A stretch of DNA of 64,000 nucleotides from Blattabacterium cuenoti (GCF_014251955.1 NZ_CP059203.1:425963-489962), one strand, 5' to 3'; numbered from the stretch's first letter, positions 37,508 to 49,920 are shown. Numbers and translations: made by a program. The notes: generated from the letters alone by a model not told the origin.

Positions 37508-40500
37508 CTAATTTACAATTTCTGAGGAAATATTTTCATATTCTTTTAATCCAGTCCCTGCAGGTATTTTGTGGCCTACAATAACATTTTCTTTCAATCC
37601 ATATAAATAATCTGTTTTGCTACTTATAGCAGCTTCACTTAATACTTTTGTAGTTTCTTGAAAAGAAGCTGCAGAAATAAAAGATTTTGTCTGCAAGGCC
37701 GCTCTAGTTATTCCCTGTAATATAGGTCTAGCAGTAGCTGGTATAGCATTTCTGGTTTTTATTAATTTTTTCTTTTTATACTTTAAAACTGCATTTTCAT
37801 TTCTAAAATCTCTAAAACTAATTAGATCTCCAGATTTAAATATTTCAGAATCTCCTGAATCTTCAATTACTATCATCTGAGAAATCCTATCATTTTCTTC
37901 TACAAAATCATCTTTATATTCAATATTTCCTTCTAAAAATCTAGTATCTCCTACATTTATTACTTCTACTTTACGCATCATTTGTAAAACAATAACTTCA
38001 AAATGTTTATCATTAATTTTTACCCCTTGCAAACGATATACTTCTTGTATTTCTTTCACTAAATATTCTTGAACCGCCCTAGCTCCCCTTATATTTAAAA
38101 TATCATTAGGAGTAACAGCTCCATCTGATAAAGGCATTCCTGCTTTGACATAATCATTTTCTTGAACTAAAATTTGATTAGAAAGCTTCACAAGATATTT
38201 TCTAATATCCCCAGTTTTTGACTCTACTATAATTTCTCTATTTCCTCTTTTTATTTTTCCATGACTAACTATTCCATCCATTTCGGAAACTACAGCAGGA
38301 TTAGAAGGATTTCTAGCTTCAAATAACTCAGATAACCTAGGTAATCCTCCTGTTATATCACCAGATTTAGCTGATTTTCTAGGAACTTTAACCAAAATTT
38401 TTCCCACTTCTATTTTTTCTTTATCTTCAACCATTAAATGTGCTCCTACCGGAAGATTATACACTTTTAATTCTTCATTATTTTCATTAATAATTTTTAA
38501 TGTTGGAATTAAATTTTTATTTCTTACTTCTGTAATTACTTTTTCTTGAAATCCAGTTTGATCATCTATTTCTACTTGAAAAGTCACTCCTTGTTCTAAA
38601 TGTTGATAAGAAATTATTCCAGAAAATTCTGCAACAATCACTGCATTATACAAATCCCATTTGCATATTTTATCTCCTTCTTTTAAGGTATCCCCATGTT
38701 TCACATACAAAGTAGCACCATAAGGAACATTATTTGTCATTAAAATAGATGATCTATTTTGATTAAAAAGTTTCATTTCTGTAGAACGAGAAATAACAAT
38801 AACAATTTCCTCACCTAAATCATTTTTCATTTGCACAGTTTTAAGATCTTCAAATTCTATAATTCCATCATACTTTGCTCGTATTTGTGAAGATTCTGCA
38901 ATATTTCCTGCAGTTCCTCCAACATGAAAAGTACGTAAAGTTAATTGAGTTCCAGGTTCTCCAATAGACTGTGCTGCAATAACTCCTACAGCTTCCCCTT
39001 TTTTAACAATTTTCCCTGTAGATAAATTCCTCCCATAACATTTAGAGCAAATTCCCATTTTTGATTCACAAGTCAGTGGAGAACGAACTTCAACAAATTC
39101 TATTCCAGACTTTTCAATCAAACCTGCTATTTTTTCATCAATCATATCTCCAGATGAAATTATTAATTTTTTGTTTTTTGGATGAAAAATATCGTTCAAA
39201 GATATACGTCCCAAAATTCTATCAAATAAAGTATCAACTATTTCTTCATTTTTTTTTAAAGATGATATTTTTAATCCCCTAAGAGTATTACAATCTTCTA
39301 TAGTGATAATGACATCTTGAGCTGCATCAACTAAACGTCTTGTAAGATATCCTGCATCAGCAGTCTTTAATGCAGTATCCGCTAATCCTTTACGAGCACC
39401 ATGAGTGGATATAAAATATTCTAAAATAGAAAGCCCTTCTCTAAAATTAGAAAGAATAGGATTTTCAATAATTTCTCCTCCAGAAGATCCGGCTTTTTGA
39501 GGTTTAGCCATCAATCCACGCATACCAGAAAGCTGACGAATTTGTTCCTTAGATCCTCTTGCTCCAGAATCTAACATCATATATACAGGATTAAACCCTT
39601 GTCTATCTTCACGCATATGTTTCATTACTTTATCTGTTAACATGGAATTTGTATTTGTCCATATATCAATAACTTGATTATAACGTTCATTATTTGTTAT
39701 CAATCCCATGTTATAATTCATTTTTACACTATCAACTTGTTTGATCGCATGAAAAACCATGTCTTTCTTATCATTTGGAATAATAATGTCTCCTAATCCA
39801 AATGATAACCCTCCCTTAAATGCATTATAAAAACCTAATTCTTTAATATCATCTAAAAATTTAGAAGTTGTAGGAACATCTGTGAGATACAAAATTTTCC
39901 CTATAATTTCTCTTAAAGATTTTTTTGTCAGAGATTCATTAATATATCCTACTTGTTTAGGAACAACTTGATTAAATAAAACTCTCCCTACAGTTGTTTC
40001 TATTAATTTTTTAAAAAATTTGTCCTCTTCACGAAGATCTACCTTTACACGAATTAAAGCATGTAATTCTACTTTATTTTGATTATAAGCTATTTCTACT
40101 TCTTCCGGAGAATAAAAAGTGAGACCTTCTCCTTTTACTTTTTTTCTATTTGAACTTGATAATAGAGGTTTAGTCATATAATATAATCCTAATACCATAT
40201 CTTGAGAAGGAACGGTAATAGGAGATCCATTAGCAGGATTCAAAATATTTTGAGAAGCTAACATAAGAAGTTGTGCTTCTAAAATTGCTCCATAAGATAA
40301 AGGTAAATGAACGGCCATTTGATCTCCATCAAAATCAGCGTTAAAAGCAGCACAAACTAAAGGATGCAATTGGATTGCCTTTCCTTCTATTAATTTAGGT
40401 TGAAATGCTTGAATTCCCAACCTATGCAAAGTAGGAGCTCTATTCAATAATATTGGATGTCCTTTTAATACATTTTCCAAAATATCCCAGATCATGGGAT

Positions 40501-41749
40501 CTCTCTTATCTATAATTTTTTTTGAAGATTTGACTGTTTTTACAACTCCTCTTTCAATCAATTTTCGTATTATAAAAGGTTTGTAAAGTTCTGCAGCCAT
40601 ATCTTTAGGAAGACCACATTCATGTAATTTTAAATGAGGACCAACTACAATAACCGAACGTGCAGAATAATCTACTCTTTTTCCAAGCAAATTTTGTCTA
40701 AAACGTCCTTGTTTTCCCTTTAAAGAATCAGATAAAGATTTTAAAGGACGATTCGCCTCTGATTTTACTGCGGATACTTTTCTTGAATTATCAAATAGAG
40801 AGTCTACTGCTTCTTGTAACATTCTCTTTTCATTTCTAAGAATAACTTCAGGCGCTTTAATTTCTATCAAACGTTTTAAACGATTATTTCTTATCAAAAC
40901 ACGACGATACAAATCCGTCATATCAGAAGCCGCATAACGACCTCCATCTAAGGGGACTAAAGGACGTAATTCAGGAGGAATAACAGATAAAACATGAATA
41001 ATCATATAAGAGACATTTCCTCCATTTTTTTTCCCTTCCCGAAAAGATTCTACAACTTGTAAACGTTTTAAAGCTTCAGTTCTTCTTTGTTTAGAAGTTT
41101 CATTATGAACTTGATTTCTTAATTCTATAGATAAACTATCTAAATCAATACGATTTAAAAGATCTTCTATACACTCAGCACCCATTTTTGCAATAAACTT
41201 TTTTGGATCAGTATCTTCCAAATATTGATTTCCTTTTGGTAATTGATTTAAAACAGATAAATATTCTTCTTCCGTAAGAAAATCTCCTTTTTGAAAGGAA
41301 GACCCATCTGAACGAAATGCTTCTCCTCCTTGGATAACTACATATCGTTCATAATAAATAATCATCTCAAGTTTTTTAGAAGATAAACCTAATAAATATC
41401 CTATTTTATTAGGAGAAGTACGAAAACACCAAATATGAACAACAGGAACTATAAGACTAATATGCCCCATACGTTCACGTCTCACTTTTTTCTCAGTTAC
41501 TTCCACTCCACATCTATCACAAACAATTCCTTTATAACGAATTCGTTTATATTTTCCGCAAGCACATTCATAATCTTTTACTGGTCCAAAAATACGTTCA
41601 CAAAATAAACCATCTCTTTCTGGTTTATGAGTTCTATAATTTATAGTTTCTGGTTTTAAAACTTCTCCATGAGATTCTTTTAAAACAGATTCTGGAGATG
41701 CTAATCGAATAGTTATTTTACTGAACTTATTATTTTTTTTTCTATTCAT
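37508..41749 (-). CDS. rpoC: RNA polymerase subunit beta'
   Basis: Beta' forms half of the RNA polymerase active cleft. The 1413-aa protein has the N-terminal zinc site ([19 protein letters not shown]), the catalytic motif [12 protein letters not shown], the bridge-helix and trigger-loop region ([37 protein letters not shown]), a second zinc site ([13 protein letters not shown]), and the omega-binding end ([12 protein letters not shown]). All are intact. rpoB lies 24 nt upstream; the gene ends the block and converges on glnS with 1 nt between stops. Confidence 0.98.
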   Translation of the reverse strand: MNRKKNNKFSKITIRLASPESVLKESHGEVLKPETINYRTHKPERDGLFCERIFGPVKDYECACGKYKRIRYKGIVCDRCGVEVTEKKVRRERMGHISLIVPVVHIWCFRTSPNKIGYLLGLSSKKLEMIIYYERYVVIQGGEAFRSDGSSFQKGDFLTEEEYLSVLNQLPKGNQYLEDTDPKKFIAKMGAECIEDLLNRIDLDSLSIELRNQVHNETSKQRRTEALKRLQVVESFREGKKNGGNVSYMIIHVLSVIPPELRPLVPLDGGRYAASDMTDLYRRVLIRNNRLKRLIEIKAPEVILRNEKRMLQEAVDSLFDNSRKVSAVKSEANRPLKSLSDSLKGKQGRFRQNLLGKRVDYSARSVIVVGPHLKLHECGLPKDMAAELYKPFIIRKLIERGVVKTVKSSKKIIDKRDPMIWDILENVLKGHPILLNRAPTLHRLGIQAFQPKLIEGKAIQLHPLVCAAFNADFDGDQMAVHLPLSYGAILEAQLLMLASQNILNPANGSPITVPSQDMVLGLYYMTKPLLSSSNRKKVKGEGLTFYSPEEVEIAYNQNKVELHALIRVKVDLREEDKFFKKLIETTVGRVLFNQVVPKQVGYINESLTKKSLREIIGKILYLTDVPTTSKFLDDIKELGFYNAFKGGLSFGLGDIIIPNDKKDMVFHAIKQVDSVKMNYNMGLITNNERYNQVIDIWTNTNSMLTDKVMKHMREDRQGFNPVYMMLDSGARGSKEQIRQLSGMRGLMAKPQKAGSSGGEIIENPILSNFREGLSILEYFISTHGARKGLADTALKTADAGYLTRRLVDAAQDVIITIEDCNTLRGLKISSLKKNEEIVDTLFDRILGRISLNDIFHPKNKKLIISSGDMIDEKIAGLIEKSGIEFVEVRSPLTCESKMGICSKCYGRNLSTGKIVKKGEAVGVIAAQSIGEPGTQLTLRTFHVGGTAGNIAESSQIRAKYDGIIEFEDLKTVQMKNDLGEEIVIVISRSTEMKLFNQNRSSILMTNNVPYGATLYVKHGDTLKEGDKICKWDLYNAVIVAEFSGIISYQHLEQGVTFQVEIDDQTGFQEKVITEVRNKNLIPTLKIINENNEELKVYNLPVGAHLMVEDKEKIEVGKILVKVPRKSAKSGDITGGLPRLSELFEARNPSNPAVVSEMDGIVSHGKIKRGNREIIVESKTGDIRKYLVKLSNQILVQENDYVKAGMPLSDGAVTPNDILNIRGARAVQEYLVKEIQEVYRLQGVKINDKHFEVIVLQMMRKVEVINVGDTRFLEGNIEYKDDFVEENDRISQMIVIEDSGDSEIFKSGDLISFRDFRNENAVLKYKKKKLIKTRNAIPATARPILQGITRAALQTKSFISAASFQETTKVLSEAAISSKTDYLYGLKENVIVGHKIPAGTGLKEYENISSEIVN

Positions 41750-41773
41750 TTCTTCATATTAAAATAAAAAAAA

Positions 41774-44700
41774 TTACTCTTCTAAATTAATGTCTAATCC
41801 TAATCCTTTTAATTCATAACATAAAACATTAAAAGACTCTGGATTATTAGGTTCCGGCATTGATTCTCCTTTTACTATTGACTCATAAGTTTTCGACCTT
41901 CCTGTCACATCATCTGATTTAACAGTTAAAATTTCACGTAAAATGTTGGAAGCTCCAAAAGCTTCTAAAGCCCAAACTTCCATTTCTCCAAAACGTTGTC
42001 CTCCAAATTGCGATTTACCACCAAGAGGTTGTTGAGTAATAAGAGAATAAGGGCCTATAGAACGAGCATGCATTTTATCATCTACCATATGACCTAGTTT
42101 TAACATATATATAACCCCTACGGTTGCAGGCTGATCAAATCTTTCCCCTGTTCCCCCATCAAATAAATAAGTTGTTCCAAAACGAGGAATACCAGCTTTA
42201 TTCGTGTATTCATATATTTTATCTATAGAGGCTCCGTCAAATATAGGAGTAGAAAATTTAATATTGAGTTTATATCCTGCCCAACCTAATACTGTTTCAT
42301 ATATTTGCCCAATATTCATTCTAGATGGGACCCCTAATGGATTTAAAACAATATCTACAGGACTTCCATCTTCTAAAAATGGCATATCTTCTTCACGAAG
42401 AATTCGTGCAACTACACCTTTATTTCCATGTCTCCCAGCCATTTTATCTCCTACTTTTAATTTTCTTTTTTTTGCAATATATACTTTAGCCATTTTAATG
42501 ATCCCGGAAGGTAATTCATCCCCAATTGTAATAGAAAACTTTTTATGTTTTAAACTGCTAGTTAAATCATTGAATGCTATTTTATAATTATGTAGAATTT
42601 CATATACAAGATTACTTGTTTCCCTATCATCATAGGTCCACCCAGATGAAGTGATATTTATATAATCAGATATCTTATTTAACAATGGAAAAGTAAATTT
42701 AGATCCTTTTTTTATTACTATCTTTTGTTTTTTTTCATCTAAAATTTCCTGAGAAATCTTATCCTGTAAAATAAGATGTAATTTTTGCAATAAAAGATTT
42801 CTTAAATCAGAAAATTTTTTATCATATTCTTTTTCTATACGTTCTATTTGTATTTTATCCTTAGCTCTAGATGTTTTATCTTTTATACTACGAGTAAATA
42901 ATTTTGTATCAATAACAACACCAAATAAAGAAGGTTCAGCTCTTAAAGATGCATCCTTTACATTTCCTGCTTTATCTCCAAAAATAGCTCTTAACAACTT
43001 TTCTTCTGGAGTAGGATCAGATTCTCCTTTAGGAGTTATTTTTCCAATAAGAATATCCCCAGGTTTTACTTCAGCACCAACACGAATAATTCCATTTTCA
43101 TCCAGATCTTTAGTTGCTTCTTCACTGACATTAGGAATATCATTCGTTAATTCTTCCATTCCTAGTTTTGTATCACGGACATCCAAAGAATATTCATCTA
43201 TATGGATAGAAGTAAACCAATCTTCACTCACTACTTTTTCTGAAATCAAAACAGCATCTTCAAAATTATACCCATTACATGGAATGAAAGCCGCTCTTAA
43301 ATTTCTTCCTAAAGCCAGTTCTCCACCTTCAGTTGCGTATCCTTCACATAAAATTTGTCCTTTTACAACTCTCATTCCTTTTTTAACAATAGGTTTCAAA
43401 GTAATGCATGTATTTTGATTTGTTTTTCTAAATTTAATAAGGTCATATACTTTGATTTCAGAATCAAAAAGAACCAAAGATTCTTTCTCTGTTCTATCGT
43501 AACGAATAATAATTTTTTTTGCATCAATATATTCCACTATTCCATTTTTTTCTGCATTAATTAAAATACGAGAATCTTTTGCTACTTGTTTTTCCAATCC
43601 TGTTCCTACAATAGGAGATTCAGGTTTTAATAATGGAACTGCTTGACGCATCATATTAGACCCCATTAAAGCTCTATTGGCATCATCATGTTCTAAAAAA
43701 GGAATTAAAGAAGCAGATATAGAAGCAATTTGATTAGGGGCAACGTCTACATAATCCACTTGTTCTGGTTTTACGATTGGAAAATCTCCATCTTCTCTAG
43801 AAATGATTCTATCAGAAACAAAAACACCATCTTTATCTATAGCATTAGCTTGTGCTATAATTTTTCCTTCTTCTTCTTCTGCGCTTAAATATTTTTCTTC
43901 ATTTTTTAAATTTACTTTTCCATTGTGAACTAATCTATAAGGAGTTTCTACAAATCCCATTTGATTAATTTTTGCAAAAACAGAAAGAGAAGATATTAAC
44001 CCAATATTTGGACCTTCTGGAGTTTCAATTGGACACAATCTTCCATAATGAGAATAGTTCACATCCCTAACTTCAAATCCTGCTCTTTCTCTAGATAATC
44101 CTCCAGGACCCAAAGCCGATAATCTCCTTTTATGTGTAATTTCAGATAATGGATTGGTCTGATCCATAAATTGAGATAATTGGTTTGTCCCAAAAAAAGT
44201 ATTAATTACAGACGATAAAATTTTAGAATTTATCAAATCTACTGGCATAAAAACTTCATTATCACGAACATTCATTCGTTCTCTAATGGTTCTAGCCATT
44301 CTAGATAAACCAATACTAAATTGTGTATAAAGCTGTTCTCCAACAGTTCTTACACGTCTGTTTGATAGATGATCTATATCATCTACTTCTCTTTTAGAAT
44401 TAAATAAAGCATTTAAATGTTCAATAATAGCAATAATGTCTTCTTTTGTCAAAACTAAATGATTGGGATCAATATCTAATCCAAGACGTTTATTTAAACG
44501 ATATCTTCCTACAGGACCTAAGCTATATCTAGTATCAGAAAAAAAAAGCTTATCTATAACGCTTCTTGCTGTTTCTTCATCTGGAGGTTCTGTATTTCTA
44601 AGTTGTTTATATATATATTCTACTGCTTCTTTTTCAGAATTAGTAGGATCTTTCTGCAAAGTGTTATAAATAATAGAATAATCTTTTTTTCTTCCTCCTT

Positions 44701-45595
44701 CTTTGTGTAATAAAACTGTTTTTATTTCATGCTGAATAATTAAATCAATATGTTCTTGTGTAAGGGTTACATCTCTATCTATAAGAATTTCATTTCTCTC
44801 TATGGAGACCACTTCTCCTGTATCTTCATCCACAAAATCTTCATGCCAAATATTTAATACTCTAGCTGCTAAAGTTCTAGATAAAATTTGATTAGAATTT
44901 TCTACTATCACTTTGACTTCTTCTGCTAAATTAAATATTTCTAATATATCTTTGTCCCTTTCATATCCAATAGCACGTAATAAAGTGGTCATGGGTAATT
45001 TCTTTTTTCTATCAATATAAGCATACATCACATTATTTATATCTGTCGCAAATTCTATCCAAGATCCTTTGAAAGGAATAATTCTAGCAGAATATAATTT
45101 AGTTCCATTTGCATGATGAGATTGTCCAAAAAAAACTCCGGGAGAACGATGTAATTGAGAAACAATTACACGTTCTGATCCATTGAAAATAAAAGATCCA
45201 GAAGGAGTCATATATGGATATGTTCCTAAATATACATCCTGATACACTGTTTCAAAATCTTCATGTTCAGGATCTGTACAATATAATTTTAGCTTAGCTT
45301 TTAAAGGAACACTATAAGTCAAACCCCTTTCAATACATTCTTCTATAGAATATCTAGGAGTATCCATAGAATAGCCTTTAAATTCTAAAACAAAGGAGTT
45401 TCTCGCATCAGAAATTGGAAAATTTTCTGTAAAAGTTTTAAATAATCCTTCATTTTTTCTATCTTCTGGTTTTGTATCAAGTTGAAAAAATTCTTTAAAT
45501 GATTTGATTTGAATATCCAAAAAATCAGGATATTCTTCTTGTTTTGCTACTGAAGCAAAAGTAATTCTTTCTAAAACTTTTTCTATATTCACCAA
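41774..45595 (-). CDS. rpoB: RNA polymerase subunit beta
   Basis: The 1273-aa beta subunit is full length, with the rifampicin region ([25 protein letters not shown]), [14 protein letters not shown], the acidic [25 protein letters not shown], and [21 protein letters not shown] near the end. There is no ATG at the start; the frame begins with TTG 45595 directly followed by GTG 45592 (protein [13 protein letters not shown]), either of which may be used. rplL lies 148 nt upstream, a gap with terminator-like hairpins. rpoC follows after 24 nt. Confidence 0.97.
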   Translation of the reverse strand: MVNIEKVLERITFASVAKQEEYPDFLDIQIKSFKEFFQLDTKPEDRKNEGLFKTFTENFPISDARNSFVLEFKGYSMDTPRYSIEECIERGLTYSVPLKAKLKLYCTDPEHEDFETVYQDVYLGTYPYMTPSGSFIFNGSERVIVSQLHRSPGVFFGQSHHANGTKLYSARIIPFKGSWIEFATDINNVMYAYIDRKKKLPMTTLLRAIGYERDKDILEIFNLAEEVKVIVENSNQILSRTLAARVLNIWHEDFVDEDTGEVVSIERNEILIDRDVTLTQEHIDLIIQHEIKTVLLHKEGGRKKDYSIIYNTLQKDPTNSEKEAVEYIYKQLRNTEPPDEETARSVIDKLFFSDTRYSLGPVGRYRLNKRLGLDIDPNHLVLTKEDIIAIIEHLNALFNSKREVDDIDHLSNRRVRTVGEQLYTQFSIGLSRMARTIRERMNVRDNEVFMPVDLINSKILSSVINTFFGTNQLSQFMDQTNPLSEITHKRRLSALGPGGLSRERAGFEVRDVNYSHYGRLCPIETPEGPNIGLISSLSVFAKINQMGFVETPYRLVHNGKVNLKNEEKYLSAEEEEGKIIAQANAIDKDGVFVSDRIISREDGDFPIVKPEQVDYVDVAPNQIASISASLIPFLEHDDANRALMGSNMMRQAVPLLKPESPIVGTGLEKQVAKDSRILINAEKNGIVEYIDAKKIIIRYDRTEKESLVLFDSEIKVYDLIKFRKTNQNTCITLKPIVKKGMRVVKGQILCEGYATEGGELALGRNLRAAFIPCNGYNFEDAVLISEKVVSEDWFTSIHIDEYSLDVRDTKLGMEELTNDIPNVSEEATKDLDENGIIRVGAEVKPGDILIGKITPKGESDPTPEEKLLRAIFGDKAGNVKDASLRAEPSLFGVVIDTKLFTRSIKDKTSRAKDKIQIERIEKEYDKKFSDLRNLLLQKLHLILQDKISQEILDEKKQKIVIKKGSKFTFPLLNKISDYINITSSGWTYDDRETSNLVYEILHNYKIAFNDLTSSLKHKKFSITIGDELPSGIIKMAKVYIAKKRKLKVGDKMAGRHGNKGVVARILREEDMPFLEDGSPVDIVLNPLGVPSRMNIGQIYETVLGWAGYKLNIKFSTPIFDGASIDKIYEYTNKAGIPRFGTTYLFDGGTGERFDQPATVGVIYMLKLGHMVDDKMHARSIGPYSLITQQPLGGKSQFGGQRFGEMEVWALEAFGASNILREILTVKSDDVTGRSKTYESIVKGESMPEPNNPESFNVLCYELKGLGLDINLEE

Positions 45596-45635
45596 ATTAA
45601 ACGGTAATTAAAATTTTTTTATATAAAAAAATAAA

Positions 45636-45686
45636 CATAGTTCCACTGTTTATTATAGTTTTTTTTATAAAAAAAATAAAACTATG
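45636..45686 (-). promoter_or_regulatory. Alternative hairpins (possible attenuator) in the rplL-rpoB gap
   Basis: On the minus strand, ATAGTTTT (45685-45678) can pair with nearby AAAACTAT (45662-45655). The longer-range CATAGTT (45686-45680) can instead pair with AACTATG (45642-45636), which is followed by TTTATTTTTTT. Both use the same 5' arm, so they exclude each other. The outer one resembles a terminator. This gap is a classic site of partial termination between ribosomal and polymerase genes. No protein-coding sequence is seen here. Confidence 0.4.
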
Positions 45687-45743
45687 AATGTGAAAATATG
45701 TGAAAATAATAAGAATAAACAAAATCATCAAAAAACATTAATA

Positions 45744-46130
45744 TTATTTTAATTCTACTTCGGCACCAATTTCTTCAAATTTATTTTTTAAATTTTCTGC
45801 TTCTTTTTTATCAACAGATTCTTTAATAAGAACATTTGGAAGATTATCCACTAATTCTTTAGATTCTTTAAGTCCTTTTCCAGTAATTTCTTTTACCAAT
45901 TTTACTACAGATAATTTAGAATTACCAGAAGATTTTAGAATTAAATTAAAAATATTTTTTTCTTCCTTACTAGAAGAACTTTCTTTTTTTGAAGAATCTA
46001 CTAATGGTTCTAAACCCCTAGTATTAGAGTTAGAAGGTTCTATCCCATATTCTTTTTTTAAAAAAATAGCTAATTCATTAACTTGTTTTACAGTTAGATT
46101 TACCAATTGTTCTGCTAACTTTTCTATCAT
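45744..46130 (-). CDS. rplL: Large ribosomal subunit protein bL12 (L7/L12)
   Basis: L7/L12 forms the ribosomal stalk that recruits GTPase factors such as EF-Tu. The 128-aa protein has the N-terminal dimer helix (KLAEQLVNLTVKQVNELAIFLKKEYGI), a Ser/Glu/Lys-rich hinge about residues 37-58, and the C-terminal globular domain (KLSVVKLVKEITGKGLKESKELVDNLP). Length is normal. It starts 1 nt after rplJ; 148 nt of leader separates it from rpoB. Confidence 0.95.
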   Translation of the reverse strand: MIEKLAEQLVNLTVKQVNELAIFLKKEYGIEPSNSNTRGLEPLVDSSKKESSSSKEEKNIFNLILKSSGNSKLSVVKLVKEITGKGLKESKELVDNLPNVLIKESVDKKEAENLKNKFEEIGAEVELK

Positions 46131-46131
46131 C

Positions 46132-46689
46132 TTATTTTTTTATTTTATTGTTTTTATTAATAATAGGATCTGATAATTTTTCTAGAATTCTAAATACTTT
46201 ATATTCTCCTAATTCCTTTAAATATAAAAAAACATGTTTAATTGGATCTTGAAGCATATTTAAAATATCAATTATAAGATCTTTTTTAGATTTTATATTA
46301 ATTAATAAATCCAAATCTTTATTTCCAAAAAAGAAAGATTCTTCAACATAAGCTCCTTTTAAATAAGGTTTTTCCATTTTTTCTTTAAGATGAAAATTTT
46401 TTATAATTTTTGATGGAATACTACTTTCTGAATTAGAAAATAAAATAGAAGTATTTCCATTTAAAATAGAAAAAAAAGAATCTAATTTTTTATTTTCAAT
46501 CTTTTTTAAAGCTTTTTTCAATAAGGTATTCTTTATAACTTTCATTTGAATATTAAATTCATAAAAATTTTTTCTAAGAATAGAAATATGATTAGAATTC
46601 AAATCCGAAATATCAATTAAATATATTGTATTATAATTAGAGAATATAGAAATTAATTCTAATATTTTTTTTTCTTTATTTTCCCTCAT
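46132..46689 (-). CDS. rplJ: Large ribosomal subunit protein uL10
   Basis: L10 anchors the L7/L12 dimers to the 50S stalk base. The 185-aa protein has the rRNA-binding domain (ILRKNFYEFNIQMKVIKNTLLKKALKK) and a C-terminal helix for L12 (MLQDPIKHVFLYLKELGEYKVFRIL). The start overlaps the end of rplA by 4 nt (46686-46689). There is therefore no room for the usual L10(L12) autoregulatory leader between rplA and rplJ. Confidence 0.92.
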   Translation of the reverse strand: MRENKEKKILELISIFSNYNTIYLIDISDLNSNHISILRKNFYEFNIQMKVIKNTLLKKALKKIENKKLDSFFSILNGNTSILFSNSESSIPSKIIKNFHLKEKMEKPYLKGAYVEESFFFGNKDLDLLINIKSKKDLIIDILNMLQDPIKHVFLYLKELGEYKVFRILEKLSDPIINKNNKIKK

Positions 46690-47384
46690 TGATTCATAAA
46701 ACTTTTTGAGTCCACCAAAATACTATGACTCATAGTAGTGGATAAATAAATACTCTTTATATAAGAAGAACCTTTGCAAGAGGAAGGTTTATTTCTAATA
46801 ATTTTGCTCATAAATTCCTTTGCATTATTCAATAAATATTGATGAGAAAAAGAAACTCTTCCAATAGAAGAATGAATAATTCCATAACGATCTGCTTTAA
46901 AAAATATTTTCCCAGATTTTATTTCTTTGATAGATTTCCCTGGATGTATAGAAACTGTCTCTAATTTTAAACTTGGCATTAATCCCTTAGACCCCAATAT
47001 TTTACCTAAAGAACTTAATTGAGGCATCACTGATGGAATGGTAATTATAACATCAATATTTGTCCATCCATGTTTAATTTTTTCTATGTAACCCAATCCC
47101 ACATAATCAGCTCCAGCCTCTTTAGATTCTAATTCTTTATCTTTAGGAACTAAAGCTAAAATACAAATTTTTTTACCTGTACCATGTGGTAATTTTACAG
47201 ATCCTCGTATCATCTGATTTGATAATCTTGTGTCTATTCCTAGACAAACAGAAATATCTACAGAGGCATCAAATTTAACAAAAGAAATCTCTTTAACAAG
47301 AAGAGATGCTTCTTCTAAAGAATATTTTTTTTTCTTAATTTTTTCTAAAATTTTTTTTCTATTTTTAGTTAATTTTTTTGACAT
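46686..47384 (-). CDS. rplA: Large ribosomal subunit protein uL1
   Basis: L1 forms the mobile stalk at the E site and represses its own operon in many bacteria. The 232-aa protein has FDASVDISVCLGIDTRLSNQMIRGSVKLPHGTGK, the L1 signature near IPSVMPQLSSLGKILGSKGLMP, and the closing FMSKIIRNKPSSCKGSSYIKSIYLSTTM split over two domains. Length is normal. rplK lies 35 nt upstream; rplJ overlaps by 4 nt. Confidence 0.94.
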   Translation of the reverse strand: MSKKLTKNRKKILEKIKKKKYSLEEASLLVKEISFVKFDASVDISVCLGIDTRLSNQMIRGSVKLPHGTGKKICILALVPKDKELESKEAGADYVGLGYIEKIKHGWTNIDVIITIPSVMPQLSSLGKILGSKGLMPSLKLETVSIHPGKSIKEIKSGKIFFKADRYGIIHSSIGRVSFSHQYLLNNAKEFMSKIIRNKPSSCKGSSYIKSIYLSTTMSHSILVDSKSFMNQ

Positions 47385-47419
47385 AAAAAAGAAGTGATAA
47401 TCTATTTTTTTTATTCTTA

Positions 47420-47851
47420 CTACGTATCGTAAACTTCTACACCCATTGAACGTGCAGTTCCAGAAATCATAGATATAGCAGATTCAATTGAAAAACAATT
47501 CAAATCTTCCATTTTATCCTTAGCTATTTTTTTTATTTGATCTAAACTGATTCTTCCTATTTTAGAACGGTTTGGTTCATTAGATCCTTTATCTAATTGA
47601 ATTAGATTTAATATCTGAATAGAAACTGGAGATTTCTTAATAAGAAAAGAAAAAGATTTATCTTCATAAACAGTAAGAATTACTGGACATATTTGTCCTT
47701 TTTTATCCTGAGTTCTAGAATTATATTGATTACAAAATTCCATTATATTTACTCCTGCACTTCCTAAAATAGGTCCTATAGGAGGAGAAGGATTTGCCTT
47801 TCCTCCATTTATTTTTTGTATTTTGATTCTCTTGACTATTTTTTTAATCAT
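47420..47851 (-). CDS. rplK: Large ribosomal subunit protein uL11
   Basis: L11 binds 23S rRNA at the GTPase centre. The 143-aa protein shows the proline-rich N-domain (GGKANPSPPIGPILGSAGVNIMEFCNQYN), the hinge, and the C-terminal rRNA-binding domain with the L11 signature around KEDLNCFSIESAISMISGTARSMGVEV-type residues. Length is normal. It starts 1 nt after nusG ends. Confidence 0.95.
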   Translation of the reverse strand: MIKKIVKRIKIQKINGGKANPSPPIGPILGSAGVNIMEFCNQYNSRTQDKKGQICPVILTVYEDKSFSFLIKKSPVSIQILNLIQLDKGSNEPNRSKIGRISLDQIKKIAKDKMEDLNCFSIESAISMISGTARSMGVEVYDT

Positions 47852-47852
47852 A

Positions 47853-48404
47853 TTAAATTTTTTCTATTTGTGTAAAATTTAATTCAAGCGGAGTTTTTCT
47901 TCCAAAAATTAAAACAGCTAATTCCAATTTTCTTTTTTCTTCATTAATTTTTTCAATTGTTCCGTTAAATCCACTAAAAGGACCATCTATTACTTTTATA
48001 GTTTCTCCTACCACAAAAGGAATCCTTATATTTTCATAACTTTCTGACAATTGATCTATTTTTCCTAACATTTTATTCACCTCTTCCGTTCTCATAGGAA
48101 TAGCAGAACCACCCTTTCCTTCACTTAAAAAATTAATAACTCCAGGTACATTTTTAATTGCATGGACCGCTTCTCCTTCAAGATTCGCTTCTACCATAAC
48201 GTATCCAGGATAGTGAACTTTTTCCCTATGAATTTTTTTGCCTTTTCTCATTTGTATAACTTTTTCTATTGGAACTAAAACTTTTCCTATATATTCTTGA
48301 AACCCATTATCTCTAACTTCATTCTCAATATATGATTTAACTTTATTTTCTTGCCCACTAATGGTTTTAATAACATACCATTTTCTTTCCAAATCACTCA
48401 TCAA
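47853..48404 (-). CDS. nusG: Transcription termination/antitermination factor NusG
   Basis: NusG binds RNA polymerase and couples it to Rho or the ribosome. The 183-aa protein has the NGN domain (KWYVIKTISGQENKVKSYIE, VHYPGYVMVEANL, IKNVPGVINFL) and a C-terminal KOW domain (FVVGETIKVIDGPFSGFNGTIEKIN). Its second Met may be the start (MMSDLERKWYV). secE is 15 nt upstream and rplK 1 nt downstream, the standard order. Confidence 0.96.
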   Translation of the reverse strand: MMSDLERKWYVIKTISGQENKVKSYIENEVRDNGFQEYIGKVLVPIEKVIQMRKGKKIHREKVHYPGYVMVEANLEGEAVHAIKNVPGVINFLSEGKGGSAIPMRTEEVNKMLGKIDQLSESYENIRIPFVVGETIKVIDGPFSGFNGTIEKINEEKRKLELAVLIFGRKTPLELNFTQIEKI

Positions 48405-48419
48405 TGTTTTAGTTTTATA

Positions 48420-48605
48420 TTATAAAGAAAATAACTTTTTCATAAAAAAAATAAACAAACCATCCACACCATATAAAAATATAGATAAAAACATAGAAAA
48501 AAACGACACAATAAGTGTAGTTTCTTGCAAATCTATCCACTTAGGCCATGTCATGCAATAAAAAAATTCATCGTAAATTTCCAAAAAAAAATTTTTTCTT
48601 TTCAT
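48420..48605 (-). CDS. secE: Preprotein translocase subunit SecE
   Basis: SecE clamps SecY in the translocon. The 61-aa protein from ATG 48605 (MKRKNFFLEIYDEFFYCMTW) has the conserved amphipathic helix with TWPKW, then one membrane segment (TLIVSFFSMFLSIFLYGVDGLF). This is the single-helix form. A longer in-frame reading from 48683 would start inside tRNA-Trp and is rejected. It sits between tRNA-Trp and nusG, as in most bacteria. Confidence 0.9.
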   Translation of the reverse strand: MKRKNFFLEIYDEFFYCMTWPKWIDLQETTLIVSFFSMFLSIFLYGVDGLFIFFMKKLFSL

Positions 48606-48625
48606 ATAATCTACGATTTTTTTTG

Positions 48626-48698
48626 CACGGACGGTAAGAATCGAACTTACGACCTTCGGTTTTGGAGACCGATGCTCTACCAACTGAGCTACATCCGT
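48626..48698 (-). tRNA. tRNA-Trp (anticodon CCA)
   Basis: Acceptor ACGGATG/CGTCCGT, D arm GCTC...GAGC, anticodon stem TCGGT/ACCGA around CTCCAAA, T arm GTAAG/CTTAC, discriminator G as required for Trp. CCA not encoded. It lies between tuf and secE. Confidence 0.96.
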
Positions 48699-48732
48699 TT
48701 CAATTTATTTCAAACAGAATTAATTTTATTAA

Positions 48733-49920
48733 TTAATCCATAATTTGAACAACTTGTCCTGCTCCAACCGTTTTTCCTCCTTCACGAATAGCAAAACGTA
48801 AATTTTCACTTAATGCGATAGGTTGATGCAATTCTACTTCCATAGAAATATTATCTCCTGGCATTACCATTTCTACTCCACCTAATAAATGAATTTCTCC
48901 GGTAACATCTGTAGTTCTTAAATAAAATTGTGGTCTATATTTATTATGAAAAGGAGTATGTCTTCCTCCCTCTTCTTTTGTGAGAATATAGACTTCTGCT
49001 TTAAATTTTTTATGAGATTTCATAGATCCTGGTTTCCCTATTACCATTCCACGCCTAATATCCTTTTTTTCTATTCCACGTAATAATAATCCAACGTTAT
49101 CCCCTGCTTGTCCTCTATCTAAAATTTTTCGGAACATTTCCACACCTGTTACTGTAGACGATAATATATTTTCTCCCATTCCGATAATCTCTACCAAATC
49201 TCCTGTATTAATAATTCCACATTCTATACGTCCTGTTGCTACGGTCCCTCTACCAGTTATAGTAAACACATCTTCAACAGGCATTAAAAATGGTTTATCC
49301 ATATCACGAATAGGTTCAGGAATATATTCATCTAAAATATTCATCAAATCCTGAATCTTTTCAATCCACTTTTTTTCTCCATTTAAAGCACCCAATGCAG
49401 ATCCTTGAACAATAGGAATATTATCTCCATCATATTCATATTTAGAAAGCAATTCTCGTATTTCCATTTCTACTAATTCCAATAATTCTGGATCATCTAC
49501 TTGATCCACTTTATTCATAAAAACAACAATTTTAGGAACACCCACTTGACGTGCTAATAAAATATGTTCTCTTGTTTGAGGCATAGGACCATCTGTCGCG
49601 GCAACTACCAAAATAGCTCCATCCATTTGAGCCGCTCCAGTGATCATATTTTTTACATAATCGGCATGACCAGGACAATCCACATGAGCATAATGTCTTT
49701 TAATTGTTTCATATTCTACATGAGAAGTGTTAATCGTAATTCCTCTAGCTTTTTCTTCTGGTGCATTATCAATGGCATCAAAACTTTTCTCCTCTGCTAA
49801 TCCTAACTCTGATAAAACTTTGGTAATAGCAGCCGTCAAAGTTGTTTTCCCATGATCTACATGACCTGTTGTTCCTATATTTAAATGTGGTTTTTCCCGT
49901 TTAAATTTTTCTTTTGCCAT
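48733..49920 (-). CDS. tuf: Elongation factor Tu
   Basis: EF-Tu brings aminoacyl-tRNA to the ribosome. The 395-aa protein has G1 [10 protein letters not shown] (19-28), switch regions [18 protein letters not shown]3 [10 protein letters not shown]4 NKVDQ, G5 SALGA, and domains 2 and 3 with [12 protein letters not shown] and [16 protein letters not shown]. It lies between tRNA-Thr(GGU) and tRNA-Trp in a tRNA-tuf-tRNA-secE unit. Confidence 0.98.
   Translation of the reverse strand: MAKEKFKREKPHLNIGTTGHVDHGKTTLTAAITKVLSELGLAEEKSFDAIDNAPEEKARGITINTSHVEYETIKRHYAHVDCPGHADYVKNMITGAAQMDGAILVVAATDGPMPQTREHILLARQVGVPKIVVFMNKVDQVDDPELLELVEMEIRELLSKYEYDGDNIPIVQGSALGALNGEKKWIEKIQDLMNILDEYIPEPIRDMDKPFLMPVEDVFTITGRGTVATGRIECGIINTGDLVEIIGMGENILSSTVTGVEMFRKILDRGQAGDNVGLLLRGIEKKDIRRGMVIGKPGSMKSHKKFKAEVYILTKEEGGRHTPFHNKYRPQFYLRTTDVTGEIHLLGGVEMVMPGDNISMEVELHQPIALSENLRFAIREGGKTVGAGQVVQIMD

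Noticed and set aside
42204-42587. 127-codon plus-strand frame inside rpoB
   Set aside because: Antisense shadow of a conserved coding region, no family pattern.
48420-48683. A longer SecE beginning at 48683
   Set aside because: The extra residues come from the tRNA-Trp gene; SecE homology starts at the ATG at 48605.
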